Positions 1-9,031 of a stretch of DNA of 64,000 nucleotides are shown piece after piece; the first letter of the stretch is position 1, and every line of letters starts with the position of its first letter. The notes beneath the pieces were generated by a model, which worked only from the letters and a program-made list of their open reading frames with translations, was not told the origin of the DNA and made no database searches. The DNA comes from Oligoflexus tunisiensis (GTDB lineage Bacteria; Bdellovibrionota_B; Oligoflexia; Oligoflexales; Oligoflexaceae): contig NZ_BDFO01000001.1 in NCBI RefSeq assembly GCF_001748245.1, forward strand, positions 5,559,778-5,623,777, given 5' to 3'. The position numbers were made by a program, and so were the translations under genes.

Positions 1-747
1 GCGGAGCCAGGCACGACCCAGATTATGGAGTATTGGCATTCGAATCCAACGCAAGTTGAGCTGCGTGGTGAGCGTGTCCACCTCCTCCAGAAGTCGGATG
101 GCCTTATCATTCTGGTCGAGGTCGTATAAACCCAAAGCTATATAGTTTTTAAGAACCAGGATCTCGTAGTCCTTCAGCTTCAGCGTGCCGTCCAGTTCCT
201 GGGTGAGTTCGTTCATCAGGCGTGAGCCAGCTGCGACGTCTCCTTGGATCATCAGGAGCAGGGCCTTGACGGCCCTCATGCGGGCATGGGATTCCGGCAA
301 ATGATACGAGCTGGCTTCGTGGATCAGCCGATCCATCTCAGCGAGATCCAGCTTTTCCTGGTGATAAGCCAGAGCGTATTGAATATCGATGGCTTCGGCA
401 TGCAGCTGTTGGGATCGCGCCAGGTCAATGGCCTTGGAATAAATGGGAACCAGATCCACACCACGGGTTCGATGCAAATCCACAGCCGAATCGGAGGCCA
501 GCAGACCATAAGCCCAGACAGCGCGGATCCACTCGATGTCGCCCGCATCGCGTGCCCCTTGCTCCATCCGATCCAGAAGCCCAATCTCAAGGGATTTGGG
601 ATGATCGAGACTCGCCAGCAGCACCGCCCTCTTATCGTTCAGATCGGGCAGGGCCAGGGCGCTTTCGATCATGGCGATCCAGAGGCAGAGGCCGAGCACG
701 AGCCTTGCGAGCGTTATTCCTGGCGTTTGTGAAGAAAAACTCAACAT
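1..747 (-). CDS. Secreted helical (TPR-like) protein, partial at left edge
   Basis: The minus-strand frame is open from an ATG at 747 to the edge of the window, so the C-terminus is missing. About 249 residues are visible. The N-terminus carries a signal-peptide-like segment (residues about 12-32, ending in ESALALP). The rest is a run of amphipathic helices with the alternating small and large residues typical of TPR-like repeats; I cannot name an exact family. It lies 59 bp downstream of the histidine kinase that ends at 807 and is probably the fourth gene of that operon. The exported TPR protein with a cyclase domain at 26115-28196 begins in the same style, so this gene could also end in an output domain outside the window. 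No strong ribosome binding site is seen. The function is not known. Confidence 0.7.
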   Translation of the reverse strand, partial: MLSFSSQTPGITLARLVLGLCLWIAMIESALALPDLNDKRAVLLASLDHPKSLEIGLLDRMEQGARDAGDIEWIRAVWAYGLLASDSAVDLHRTRGVDLVPIYSKAIDLARSQQLHAEAIDIQYALAYHQEKLDLAEMDRLIHEASSYHLPESHARMRAVKALLLMIQGDVAAGSRLMNELTQELDGTLKLKDYEILVLKNYIALGLYDLDQNDKAIRLLEEVDTLTTQLNLRWIRMPILHNLGRAWLR

Positions 748-806
748 CAGAAAAACTATCGGCAACTTCAACACTTCGGAAAAGGTTACATTGACGTAAG
801 AACCTC

Positions 807-2561
807 TCAGCCTGAGAAGCTCGGGCCCGGTTCATGTTCAACAGGCAAGGTAAAATAGAAAGCCGTCCCGCCTTCCCCGGACGACTCCGCCCAGATGCGG
901 CCTCCATGACGATCGATAATTTTTTTACAGAGCGCAAGGCCGATGCCAGTACCAGGGTATTTCGTTTTACTGTGGAGGCGCTTGAAGATGATAAAGATCC
1001 GATCGAGATAGCAAGGGTTGATGCCGATGCCATTATCACGAACGCAGAAGCGCCATTCCTTGCCAACCCTTTCACATGAAATCTGGATGATCGGGGGAGC
1101 CTCCGCGCGATACTTGAGGGAATTGCTGATGAGATTTTGAAAGAGGCGAACGAAATTCGAGGTGTCCACCCGAAGACTCGGCAAGGGCCCGACGCTGATG
1201 GACGCTCCATGTTCGGCGATGGAAACGGCCAAATTATTCATGGCAGCCTCGACCGTTTGCTTGAGGGCACAGGGATCCCGGCTGATCTTGCCCACGCTGA
1301 CGCGCGACAGATCCAGCAGGTCCTCGATCATGGTCTTCATGCGATTGGCGCCATCCACGATGAAGTCGAGATACATCAGACCGTCACCTTCAAGCTGGGA
1401 TCGGTAATCCTGAGCCAGAAGCTGGGAAAAGCTCGTAATCTTGCGGAGGGGTTCCTGCAAATCATGGGAGGCTGCAAAGGAAAACTGCTCCAGGTCATTA
1501 TTCGAACGTGTCAGCTCCCGAATCGCCGACTCACTTTTCTGCCTCTCAAAAGCGATCCCCAGGATATTGCCGACGGCCTGCAGAAAGCTGGTTTCCTCCG
1601 CACTGAAAATATGCGGCGAGCAGCTGAAGACACTGAGTGCACCGAACGGCTCGGCCTCGCCATGAATCGCGACGCTGGCCCCGTCGACCACGCCATCCGT
1701 CTCCAGCTCGGCGTGAAGCGGAAAGAGCTGGAGGGCGGCCATATCGTGAAAAACAAGCGGCCCCTTGGCCTCATTGTGCATCTGCACCCAGGCATCCGCT
1801 GCAATCGGGCAGCTGCAGCGTCCAATCAGATCCTGTTTCCTGCCGAAGCCTGCCTTGACCTCCCAGGCTGTCCCATTCTCATTGAGTCCGGTGAGCAGGC
1901 CGATATCCACATGGAGAGTCTGTTGAACCACCGACGCCGCATCCTGCATCAATTCATCATTATTGCGACGCAGCAACGCCAGGCGACTGAGCTGGGCCAG
2001 GGCCAGCTGCTGAGCCACGCGCCATTCAAGTTCCCGTTGTGTGGCCGCAGCCTGTTTGCGTTCCGTTAAAGCGCTGCGCTCCATCTCCAGGAGGCGGTAC
2101 TCCTGCTCGCGTCGCTCATTTTCCAAAAGTTGTGCCGCCTGCCGTTCAATGAGCCTCTTCTGACGAACCAATTGGACAAACACCGTGACCTTGGCTTTGA
2201 CAACTTCGGGCTCCAAAGGTTTCTGCAGGTAATCGACAGCGCCGATCGCATAGCCGCGGAAAATATCCACCACATCACCGGCCATGGCTGTCATGAAGAT
2301 GATCGGGATGTCACGCAAGGAGACGATCTGCTTGACCTGGGATGCAAACTCATAGCCGTCCATTTCAGGCATCATCACATCGGTGAGAATGACGGCGAAA
2401 TCCCCGGATTGCAGAAGCGACAGGGCCTGGGCCCCAGACGTTGCCGTGACTATTGTGTAGTCCTCCTTGGAGAGAAAGGACTCCAGGGCGATGAGATTGG
2501 CAGGCTTATCATCAACCAGCAGTATGCTGACGCGGTCATCCGCCTGGAGTGTTGCTGTCAT
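807..2561 (-). CDS. REC-GAF-histidine kinase
   Basis: This 584-residue soluble sensor kinase has an inverted layout with the receiver first. REC spans about residues 11-125, with phospho-acceptor Asp61 in TDVMMPEMDG and Lys114 in QKPLEP. A coiled-coil linker follows at about 125-190, then a GAF-like domain at about 190-345. HisKA has the phytochrome-type H-box ASHDLQEPLRK with the His near 364. HATPase_c has N-box NLISNSLKYR, DNGIGI and GTGIGLALCKK. A good Shine-Dalgarno (AGAGAGGAA) precedes the ATG. The gene starts 30 bp after the large hybrid kinase ends and is very likely co-transcribed with it. The N-terminal receiver suggests that it takes phosphate from, or is gated by, another kinase, plausibly its upstream neighbour. 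That partnership is inference. Confidence 0.93.
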   Translation of the reverse strand: MTATLQADDRVSILLVDDKPANLIALESFLSKEDYTIVTATSGAQALSLLQSGDFAVILTDVMMPEMDGYEFASQVKQIVSLRDIPIIFMTAMAGDVVDIFRGYAIGAVDYLQKPLEPEVVKAKVTVFVQLVRQKRLIERQAAQLLENERREQEYRLLEMERSALTERKQAAATQRELEWRVAQQLALAQLSRLALLRRNNDELMQDAASVVQQTLHVDIGLLTGLNENGTAWEVKAGFGRKQDLIGRCSCPIAADAWVQMHNEAKGPLVFHDMAALQLFPLHAELETDGVVDGASVAIHGEAEPFGALSVFSCSPHIFSAEETSFLQAVGNILGIAFERQKSESAIRELTRSNNDLEQFSFAASHDLQEPLRKITSFSQLLAQDYRSQLEGDGLMYLDFIVDGANRMKTMIEDLLDLSRVSVGKISRDPCALKQTVEAAMNNLAVSIAEHGASISVGPLPSLRVDTSNFVRLFQNLISNSLKYRAEAPPIIQISCERVGKEWRFCVRDNGIGINPCYLDRIFIIFKRLHSKTKYPGTGIGLALCKKIIDRHGGRIWAESSGEGGTAFYFTLPVEHEPGPSFSG

Positions 2562-2591
2562 GGTATTCCTCTCTCTCTACGTTCCGCCGAT

Positions 2592-5500
2592 CTACACTGA
2601 TTTCTGCAAATAGACTTTCTTCTGCATCCATCGATACATGATGGCCAAAAGTTGATCCGGATCCACCGGCTTGGTCACGTAATCCGATGCTCCGGCCTGG
2701 ATGGCCTTTTCGCGGTCCCCTTTCATGGCTTTGGCGGTCAGTGAAATGATGGGAAGCTCCCGGAAACGCTGATCATCCCGGATCATCTGTGTCGCTTCAA
2801 AGCCATCCATTTCCGGCATCATGAGATCCATGAGGATTAAATCAACATCCGTGTTTTCGTTCAGGATGCTGACGGCGACCTTGCCGTTCTCGGCATGAAG
2901 CACGTGCATGCCCTGACCTTCGAGCACTGTGTCAATCGCAAAGATATTGCGACTGTCGTCGTCCACGACCAGAATTTTGCGTCCGGTAAAGTCAGCATCC
3001 CTGGGCAAGGGAGGGAAGTCCGCCTGATCCTCGGCTTCCGTGCTGTCCTGATTTTGCCCAAGCTCAGCCGTCGCGTATTCCTGCGGCAGATAGAGTGTGA
3101 AGGTGCTGCCAAGTTCCGGCAGGCTCTGCACTTCCAGCCAGCCTCCCAGCAAACGGGTGATTTCGCGACTGATGGTCAGACCAAGTCCGGTCCCACCGTA
3201 TTTCCGGCTCGTGGTGCCATCCGCCTGTTGAAAGGCTTCGAAGATCAGTTTCTGCTTTTCAAGCGGTATGCCAATGCCTGTATCCTTCACCGCAAAAGCC
3301 AGCATGCCTTTGTTTGACAGAACCACACCATCGGCGAGTTTGCACTCACTCGGCATCGGCCCAATCGTGACGTGGATCGATCCATTCTCGGTAAACTTGA
3401 AGGCATTGGAGAGCAGATTCTTCAGAATCTGCTGCAAACGCGTGACGTCGGTATAGATATGGGCCGGCAGATCCGAATGCATTTCGATCGCAAAATCCAG
3501 GTCTTTCTGATCAGCCATATGGCGGAAGGTCCGCTCCAGGTATTCGGCCACATCAGACAGTTCCACATCCTGCGCATGGATCGGCATTTTTCCGGCCTCG
3601 ATCTTGGAGAGATCCAGGATCTCATTAATCAGAGCCAAAAGGTCATTTCCCGAGGAATAGACGGTGGCTGCGAATTTCACCTGCTCCTGGGTCAGGTTCC
3701 TGCTCTTGTTTTCCGCCAGAGTTTTGGACAGGATCAGGAGGCTGTTGAGGGGCGTGCGCAGCTCATGGGACATGTTCGCCAGGAATTCGGATTTGTATTT
3801 GGAGATCAGCTGCAACTGCTCAGCCTTCTCCTCGACGCTACGGCTGGCCAGCTCGACTTCCTGATTTTTGATCTCGAGCAGCATGGCTTTATCATTCAGT
3901 TCATTCGCCTGAGCCTCAAGCTCGGCATTGGAACGCTTGAGTTCCTGAAGAAGCTCTTCGGTGCGCATGGACGATGAAATCATATTGACGATAACACCGA
4001 TGGAGTCCATCAGCTGATCGAGGAAAGTCAGATGGTTCTGGCTGAAGACCTTGAAAGAAGCCAGCTCGATAACCGCTTTGATTTCACCTTCAAAGAGCAC
4101 CGGGAGAACCACCACGTTGCGCGCGGGAGCGTGCCCCAGGCCTGAGGCGATATGGATGAAGTCCTCCGGAACTTCTGAAAGCAGGATGCGTTTTTTCTCG
4201 AAAGCGCACTGGCCGACCAGACCTTCCTTGAGCCGGTACGAATGGGCAAGATCCTTCCGCTCAGAAAACCCATAGCTCGCGATAAGGTTCAGCGCGGGCA
4301 TCCTCCTGTCCTTGTCCGAGCCCTCGACCATGAAGAAAGCACCATGCTGAGCATCGACCAGCGGAGTCAAATCAGACATGATCAGCTGGGCCACCGAGAT
4401 GATGTTCCGTTGCCCTTGCATCATGCCCGAGAATTTCGCCAGGTTGGTTTTCAGCCAGTCCTGTTCCTTGTTCTTTTGGGTTGTATCCTTGAGGTTGCTG
4501 ATCATCTGATTGATGTTGTCCTTCAAGGCGGCCACTTCCCCCATGGCCTCGACATTGATGGAACGGGTCAGGTCACCTTTTGTCACCGCAGTGGAGACCT
4601 CGGCAATCGCCCGCACCTGAGCGGTGAGATTCCCGGCCAGCTGGTTGACGTTATCGGTAAGGTCGCGCCAGGTACCGGCCGCACCAGGAACCTTGGCCTG
4701 ACCGCCGAGCTTGCCTTCGATACCGACCTCGCGGGCCACGGTCGTCACCTGATCCGCAAAGGTTCGAAGCGTGTCGGTCATGCTGTTGATGGTTTCCGCG
4801 AGCGCCGCCACCTCACCTTTGGCCTCCAGGACGAACTTTTCATTCAGGTTACCCCGTGCGACCGCGGTCACGACTTTCACAATACCGCGCACCTGCATGG
4901 TCAGATTCGAGGCCATGAAATTCACATTGTCCGTAAGGTCCTTCCAGGTCCCCGCACCCCCGGGAACCCGGGCCTGGGCTCCCAGTTTCCCTTCGATACC
5001 GACTTCCCGGGCCACCGTTGTTACCTGATCGGCGAATATCCGCAGGGTATCCGTCATGCTATTGATGGTTTCAGCCAGAGCTGCCACCTCACCCTTGGCT
5101 TCGAGGACAAACTTTTCGTTGAGGTTACCGTTGGCGACGGCCGTCACGACCTTGATAATGCCCCGCACCTGTTTGGTGAGGTTACTGGCCATGAAATTCA
5201 CATTGTCCGTGAGGTCCTTCCAGGTTCCCGAGACACCTTTCACCTCGGCCTGGCCTCCGAGTTTTCCCTCGGTCCCCACTTCCTTCGCCACGCGGGTTAC
5301 CTCGGCAGCAAAGGAATTGAGCTGGTCCACCATCACGTTGATCGTGTTCTTCAGTTCAAGGATTTCACCGCGCGCATCTACGGTGATCTTCTGGGACAGG
5401 TCACCCTTGGCCACCGCTGTCGTAACCTTGGCGATATTTCGAACCTGGGCCGTGAGGTTGCCTGCCAGGCCGTTCACATTATCCGTAAGATCCTTCCAGG

Positions 5501-8024
5501 TTCCGGATACGCCCTTCACCTCGGCCTGACCACCGAGTTTCCCTTCGGTACCCACTTCTTTCGCCACACGAGTCACCTCGGCCGCGAAGGAGTTGAGCTG
5601 ATCCACCATGGTATTGATCGTGTTCTTCAGCTCCAGGATCTCACCCTTCGCATCCACAGTAATTTTTTGCGACAGGTCGCCCTGCGCCACAGCTGTGGTG
5701 ACTTTGGCGATATTCCGCACCTGGGTTGTTAAATTCGCGGCGAGACCGTTGACATTATCCGTAAGATTTTTCCAGGTTCCCAAAACACCCTTCACATCCG
5801 CCTGACCACCGAGCTTGCCTTCGGTACCAACCTCCTTGGCCACACGGGTCACCTCAGCCGCGAAGGAGTTGAGCTGATCCACCATCACGTTGATGGTGTT
5901 CTTAAGCTCCAGGATCTCGCCCTTGGCATCCACCGTGATCTTCTGCGAAAGGTCACCATTGGCCACGGCGGTCGTCACGTTTGCGATATTCCGAACCTGG
6001 GCTGTGAGGTTGGCCGCGAGGCCGTTGACGTTGTCGGTGAGGTCCTTCCAGGTTCCTGAAACACCTTTCACATCCGCCTGACCACCGAGCTTCCCTTCCG
6101 TACCGACTTCCTTCGCCACACGGGTCACCTCAGCCGCAAAGGAACGCAGCGTATCCACCATCGTGTTGATCGTGTTCTTCAGTTCGAGGATCTCGCCCTT
6201 GGCGTCGACCGTAATCTTTTGCGAAAGGTCTCCGTTGGCCACGGCTGTGGTGACTTTCGCAATATTTCGCACCTGGGCCGTTAGGTTGCCGGCGAGACCG
6301 TTCACGTTGTCGGTGAGATCCTTCCAGGTTCCGGCCACGTCTTTCACATCGGCCTGACCACCGAGCTTCCCTTCCGTGCCGACCTCTTTCGCCACCCGCG
6401 TTACCTCGGCGGCAAACGAGTTCAACTGATCCACCATCACGTTGATGGTGTTTTTGAGTTCGAGTATTTCACCTTTCGCATCCACCGTAATTTTCTGCGA
6501 AAGGTCGCCTTTGGCCACCGCCGTGGTCACCTTCGCGATATTCCGCACCTGATCGGTCAGGTTTCCAGCGAGGCCGTTCACATTATCGGTGAGATCCTTC
6601 CAGGTTCCACCGACACCTTTGACATCCGCCTGCCCTCCCAGCTTCCCTTCGGTCCCGACTTCCTTGGCCACACGAGTGACCTCGGAGGCGAATGAGTTCA
6701 GCTGATCCACCATCACGTTGATGGTATTCTTGAGCTCCAGAATCTCACCTTTGGCATCCACGGTGATTTTTTGCGAAAGGTCACCTTTCGCGACGGCTGT
6801 CGTAACCTTGGCGATATTTCGCACCTGGGCTGTCAGGTTGCCGGCAAGGCCGTTGACATTGTCCGTGAGGTCCTTCCAGGTTCCCGAGACCCCCTTCACA
6901 TCCGCCTGGCCTCCCAGCTTTCCTTCCGTACCGACTTCCTTGGCCACGCGGGTCACCTCGGCCGCAAACGAACGCAGATCGTCCACCATGGTGTTGATCG
7001 TGTTTTTCAGCTCATAAATCTCACCGCGAGCATCCACCGTGATCTTCTGGGAAAGGTCACCGTTGGCGACGGCTGTGGTGACCTTGGCGATGTTTCGAAC
7101 CTGAGCCGTGAGGTTGGCGGCCAGACCGTTCACGTTATCCGTGAGGTCCTTCCAGGTCCCTGACACACCCTTCACATCCGCCTGGCCTCCAAGCTTGCCT
7201 TCATTGCCGACTTCCTTGGCCACCCGGGTGACTTCCGCCGCGAAGGAGGAGAGCTGATCCACCATCACGTTGATGGTATTTTTGAGTTCAAGGATTTCGC
7301 CTTTGGCATCCACCGTGATTTTCTGGGAAAGGTCACCTTTGGCCACGGCCGTGGTGACTTTGGCGATGTTCCGCACCTGGGCCGTAAGATTTCCGGCCAG
7401 TCCATTGACGTTGTCCGTGAGATCCTTCCAGGTTCCCGAGACGCCTTTAACATCGGCCTGTCCACCAAGTTTTCCCTCGTTCCCCACTTCCTTGGCCACA
7501 CGGGTGACCTCAGCTGCGAATGAGTTGAGCTGATCGACCATGGAGTTGACCGTCGTCCCGATGCGGAAAAATTCCCCGCGCACCGGGCGGCCTTCGATTT
7601 CAAGAAACATCTTCTGGGATAAATCACCCCGGGCCACAGCGGTGATAACGCGTGCCACTTCATTCGTGGGTGCGACCAGGTCTCCGATCAGTTGATTGAC
7701 GGACTGAACACTGCTGGCCCACGAACCTTTCGCTGGACCAACCGAGGCACGTTCCGTCATCCGTCCCTCCTGCCCCACGATCTTGCCAACCCGCAGAAGT
7801 TCGGTGGACAGGTGCTCGTTCAGACCAATAATGTCGTTCAGAAGTTCGCCGGCACGGCTCAGGATATCGCCCTTGTTATATTCAAGGCGCACCGAGAAAT
7901 TACCCTGCTTGACGGCCATCAGGACTTCCACGAGGCGTTCGATTTCATCCCGATGCGCCATCGACAGGCTGTCCATGCCTGGATGAGGCACGCTCCGGGT
8001 TATCAGGTTTTTTGCTGGTTTCAC
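2592..8024 (-). CDS. Giant poly-HAMP hybrid histidine kinase
   Basis: This 1810-residue protein has no signal peptide or membrane segment, so it should be cytoplasmic. Residues about 25-1190 are a ladder of HAMP-like modules: one degenerate N-terminal copy followed by 12 units of about 92 residues, each with the marks GDLSQK, GEILELKNTIN, EGKLGGQA and GTWKDLTDNVN. The last three units diverge (GNLNEKF twice, GDLTRSI once). A GAF-like domain lies at about 1205-1355, then a coiled coil, HisKA (NMSHELRTPLN, His near 1419), HATPase_c (NLLSNAFKF, DTGIGI, GGTGLGL) and a C-terminal REC (LMDLMMPEMDG, Asp near 1731; TKPVDPD). The layout resembles the soluble group III (Nik1/Os-1) fungal kinases, which respond to osmotic and antifungal stress, but with many more HAMP units. 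The gene begins 21 bp after the winged-helix regulator upstream, its likely operon partner. Confidence 0.95.
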   Translation of the reverse strand: MKPAKNLITRSVPHPGMDSLSMAHRDEIERLVEVLMAVKQGNFSVRLEYNKGDILSRAGELLNDIIGLNEHLSTELLRVGKIVGQEGRMTERASVGPAKGSWASSVQSVNQLIGDLVAPTNEVARVITAVARGDLSQKMFLEIEGRPVRGEFFRIGTTVNSMVDQLNSFAAEVTRVAKEVGNEGKLGGQADVKGVSGTWKDLTDNVNGLAGNLTAQVRNIAKVTTAVAKGDLSQKITVDAKGEILELKNTINVMVDQLSSFAAEVTRVAKEVGNEGKLGGQADVKGVSGTWKDLTDNVNGLAANLTAQVRNIAKVTTAVANGDLSQKITVDARGEIYELKNTINTMVDDLRSFAAEVTRVAKEVGTEGKLGGQADVKGVSGTWKDLTDNVNGLAGNLTAQVRNIAKVTTAVAKGDLSQKITVDAKGEILELKNTINVMVDQLNSFASEVTRVAKEVGTEGKLGGQADVKGVGGTWKDLTDNVNGLAGNLTDQVRNIAKVTTAVAKGDLSQKITVDAKGEILELKNTINVMVDQLNSFAAEVTRVAKEVGTEGKLGGQADVKDVAGTWKDLTDNVNGLAGNLTAQVRNIAKVTTAVANGDLSQKITVDAKGEILELKNTINTMVDTLRSFAAEVTRVAKEVGTEGKLGGQADVKGVSGTWKDLTDNVNGLAANLTAQVRNIANVTTAVANGDLSQKITVDAKGEILELKNTINVMVDQLNSFAAEVTRVAKEVGTEGKLGGQADVKGVLGTWKNLTDNVNGLAANLTTQVRNIAKVTTAVAQGDLSQKITVDAKGEILELKNTINTMVDQLNSFAAEVTRVAKEVGTEGKLGGQAEVKGVSGTWKDLTDNVNGLAGNLTAQVRNIAKVTTAVAKGDLSQKITVDARGEILELKNTINVMVDQLNSFAAEVTRVAKEVGTEGKLGGQAEVKGVSGTWKDLTDNVNFMASNLTKQVRGIIKVVTAVANGNLNEKFVLEAKGEVAALAETINSMTDTLRIFADQVTTVAREVGIEGKLGAQARVPGGAGTWKDLTDNVNFMASNLTMQVRGIVKVVTAVARGNLNEKFVLEAKGEVAALAETINSMTDTLRTFADQVTTVAREVGIEGKLGGQAKVPGAAGTWRDLTDNVNQLAGNLTAQVRAIAEVSTAVTKGDLTRSINVEAMGEVAALKDNINQMISNLKDTTQKNKEQDWLKTNLAKFSGMMQGQRNIISVAQLIMSDLTPLVDAQHGAFFMVEGSDKDRRMPALNLIASYGFSERKDLAHSYRLKEGLVGQCAFEKKRILLSEVPEDFIHIASGLGHAPARNVVVLPVLFEGEIKAVIELASFKVFSQNHLTFLDQLMDSIGVIVNMISSSMRTEELLQELKRSNAELEAQANELNDKAMLLEIKNQEVELASRSVEEKAEQLQLISKYKSEFLANMSHELRTPLNSLLILSKTLAENKSRNLTQEQVKFAATVYSSGNDLLALINEILDLSKIEAGKMPIHAQDVELSDVAEYLERTFRHMADQKDLDFAIEMHSDLPAHIYTDVTRLQQILKNLLSNAFKFTENGSIHVTIGPMPSECKLADGVVLSNKGMLAFAVKDTGIGIPLEKQKLIFEAFQQADGTTSRKYGGTGLGLTISREITRLLGGWLEVQSLPELGSTFTLYLPQEYATAELGQNQDSTEAEDQADFPPLPRDADFTGRKILVVDDDSRNIFAIDTVLEGQGMHVLHAENGKVAVSILNENTDVDLILMDLMMPEMDGFEATQMIRDDQRFRELPIISLTAKAMKGDREKAIQAGASDYVTKPVDPDQLLAIMYRWMQKKVYLQKSV
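4560..7560 (-). repeat. Tandem 276-bp intragenic HAMP repeats
   Basis: The coding strand repeats every 276 bp. The same reverse-strand string (ACCATCACGTTGAT or a close variant) recurs at about 5331, 5607, 5883, 6159, 6435, 6711, 6987 and 7263. Units between about 5200 and 7540 are nearly identical in protein and differ mostly at third codon positions. Units at 4560-5200 are more diverged. Exact period and synonymous drift point to old tandem duplication kept in frame under selection, with possible copy-number change by recombination. Confidence 0.93.
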
Positions 8025-8045
8025 GTCAACCTCCTCTTTCCGCAG

Positions 8046-8765
8046 CTAAGCCGCTTCAACCTTGGACGTCCTGGATCCAGTCCGCGGCACAATCAGGCTA
8101 AGACCCTTGCCATACTTCGACTGGATTTTGATTTGAGACCCGAGATCACGCAGGACCTTGCGAATCGTGAAGATCTTTTTATCGAGGGCACTGTCACTAA
8201 CCTTGATGTCTCCCCATACTTTGCAGCGCAGTTCGTCTTTGGTCATAATGATGCCTTGGGCCGCAACCAGGGCTTCGAAAATCTGCGCTTCATAAGGGGG
8301 CAGGAATTGTTTTCGGTCGCCTCTCTCAAGCAGCCGGCGCTTGCTTGTGTAGACCACATCACCGATAGGACGAACGGACTCCTGCACACGTTCCGTCATC
8401 TCCGCGATGCGCGCCCGCAGACGAGCCTGCAGTTCCGGTTCCTGAATGGGTTTTCGGATGAAATCATGAGCGCCAAGGGCCAGGGCCTGAGCGATCAGTT
8501 GACTGGCCGCATCGGCCGTGATCACGATGATGGGACAGGACCACTTCGTTCGCAGAATGGGAATGGCATCCAGGCCCCAGCCTTTGACTCCCAGGTGGAT
8601 ATCAACAAAAAGAGCAACCGGTGCATAGTGATCAGCCCGCGCGAGCAACGTTTCCACCGACACGAAGGGGAGAGAGGTCATCCCCGTCGCGTGTTCGATG
8701 ATCAGACGAATCGTGGGATCATCATCCAAAGTGATTGTGTAACGCTGCCGATCATGTTGCTCCAT
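8046..8765 (-). CDS. OmpR-like response regulator (REC + winged helix)
   Basis: The chosen start at 8765 has GGAGG nine bases upstream; a longer reading from 8792 lacks this. The 239-residue protein has a receiver in the N-terminal half (acceptor Asp in LFVDIHLGVKG, Lys in RKPIQEPE). A winged-helix DNA-binding domain covers about residues 155-230 (TKDELRCKVWGD, LDKKIFTIRKVLRDLG, YGKGLSLIVP), like the OmpR/PhoB output domain. The receiver is divergent: its N-terminal acidic cluster is only DDDPTIRLII. The gene is the first of the minus-strand operon that continues into the poly-HAMP kinase 21 bp later, so it is the obvious target of that kinase. It is transcribed divergently from the hybrid kinase at 9032, so the shared 266-bp region probably holds promoters for both. 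Confidence 0.92.
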   Translation of the reverse strand: MEQHDRQRYTITLDDDPTIRLIIEHATGMTSLPFVSVETLLARADHYAPVALFVDIHLGVKGWGLDAIPILRTKWSCPIIVITADAASQLIAQALALGAHDFIRKPIQEPELQARLRARIAEMTERVQESVRPIGDVVYTSKRRLLERGDRKQFLPPYEAQIFEALVAAQGIIMTKDELRCKVWGDIKVSDSALDKKIFTIRKVLRDLGSQIKIQSKYGKGLSLIVPRTGSRTSKVEAA

Positions 8766-9031
8766 GACGGATTTCCTCCAATCAGACCACACTTTCTCTT
8801 TCGATCAGGGCAGCCCCAAACCTGAACAGCATCATAATTGCCATGATGTTCTGGGAGTAAGAGGCGTCTTTACCGGGGTTGTAGCCTGTCGGACAGAGTA
8901 TCGGTCCACGCGACTCTTACGCCATGTAAGCTACGCCGACTCCTGCCTTCAATTTCCAGGGAGCCACAACCGATCGTGTATCAGTGATGTGGGGAAGGAC
9001 TGGCCTCGTGCACAACCTGGAGGTGGTGAGT

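Noticed and set aside
632..1210. 192-codon minus-strand frame overlapping the kinase and the TPR gene
   Set aside because: It overlaps both real genes in another frame and has Ser/Arg-rich shadow composition.
4242..5732. Long open frame antisense to the poly-HAMP kinase
   Set aside because: It mirrors the repeats of the kinase gene, has no ribosome site and its protein has no recognisable domain.
8857..8919. GTAAGAG...CTCTTAC arms between divergent regulator and kinase
   Set aside because: The arms are only 7 bp and about 50 bp apart; chance occurrence is likely.
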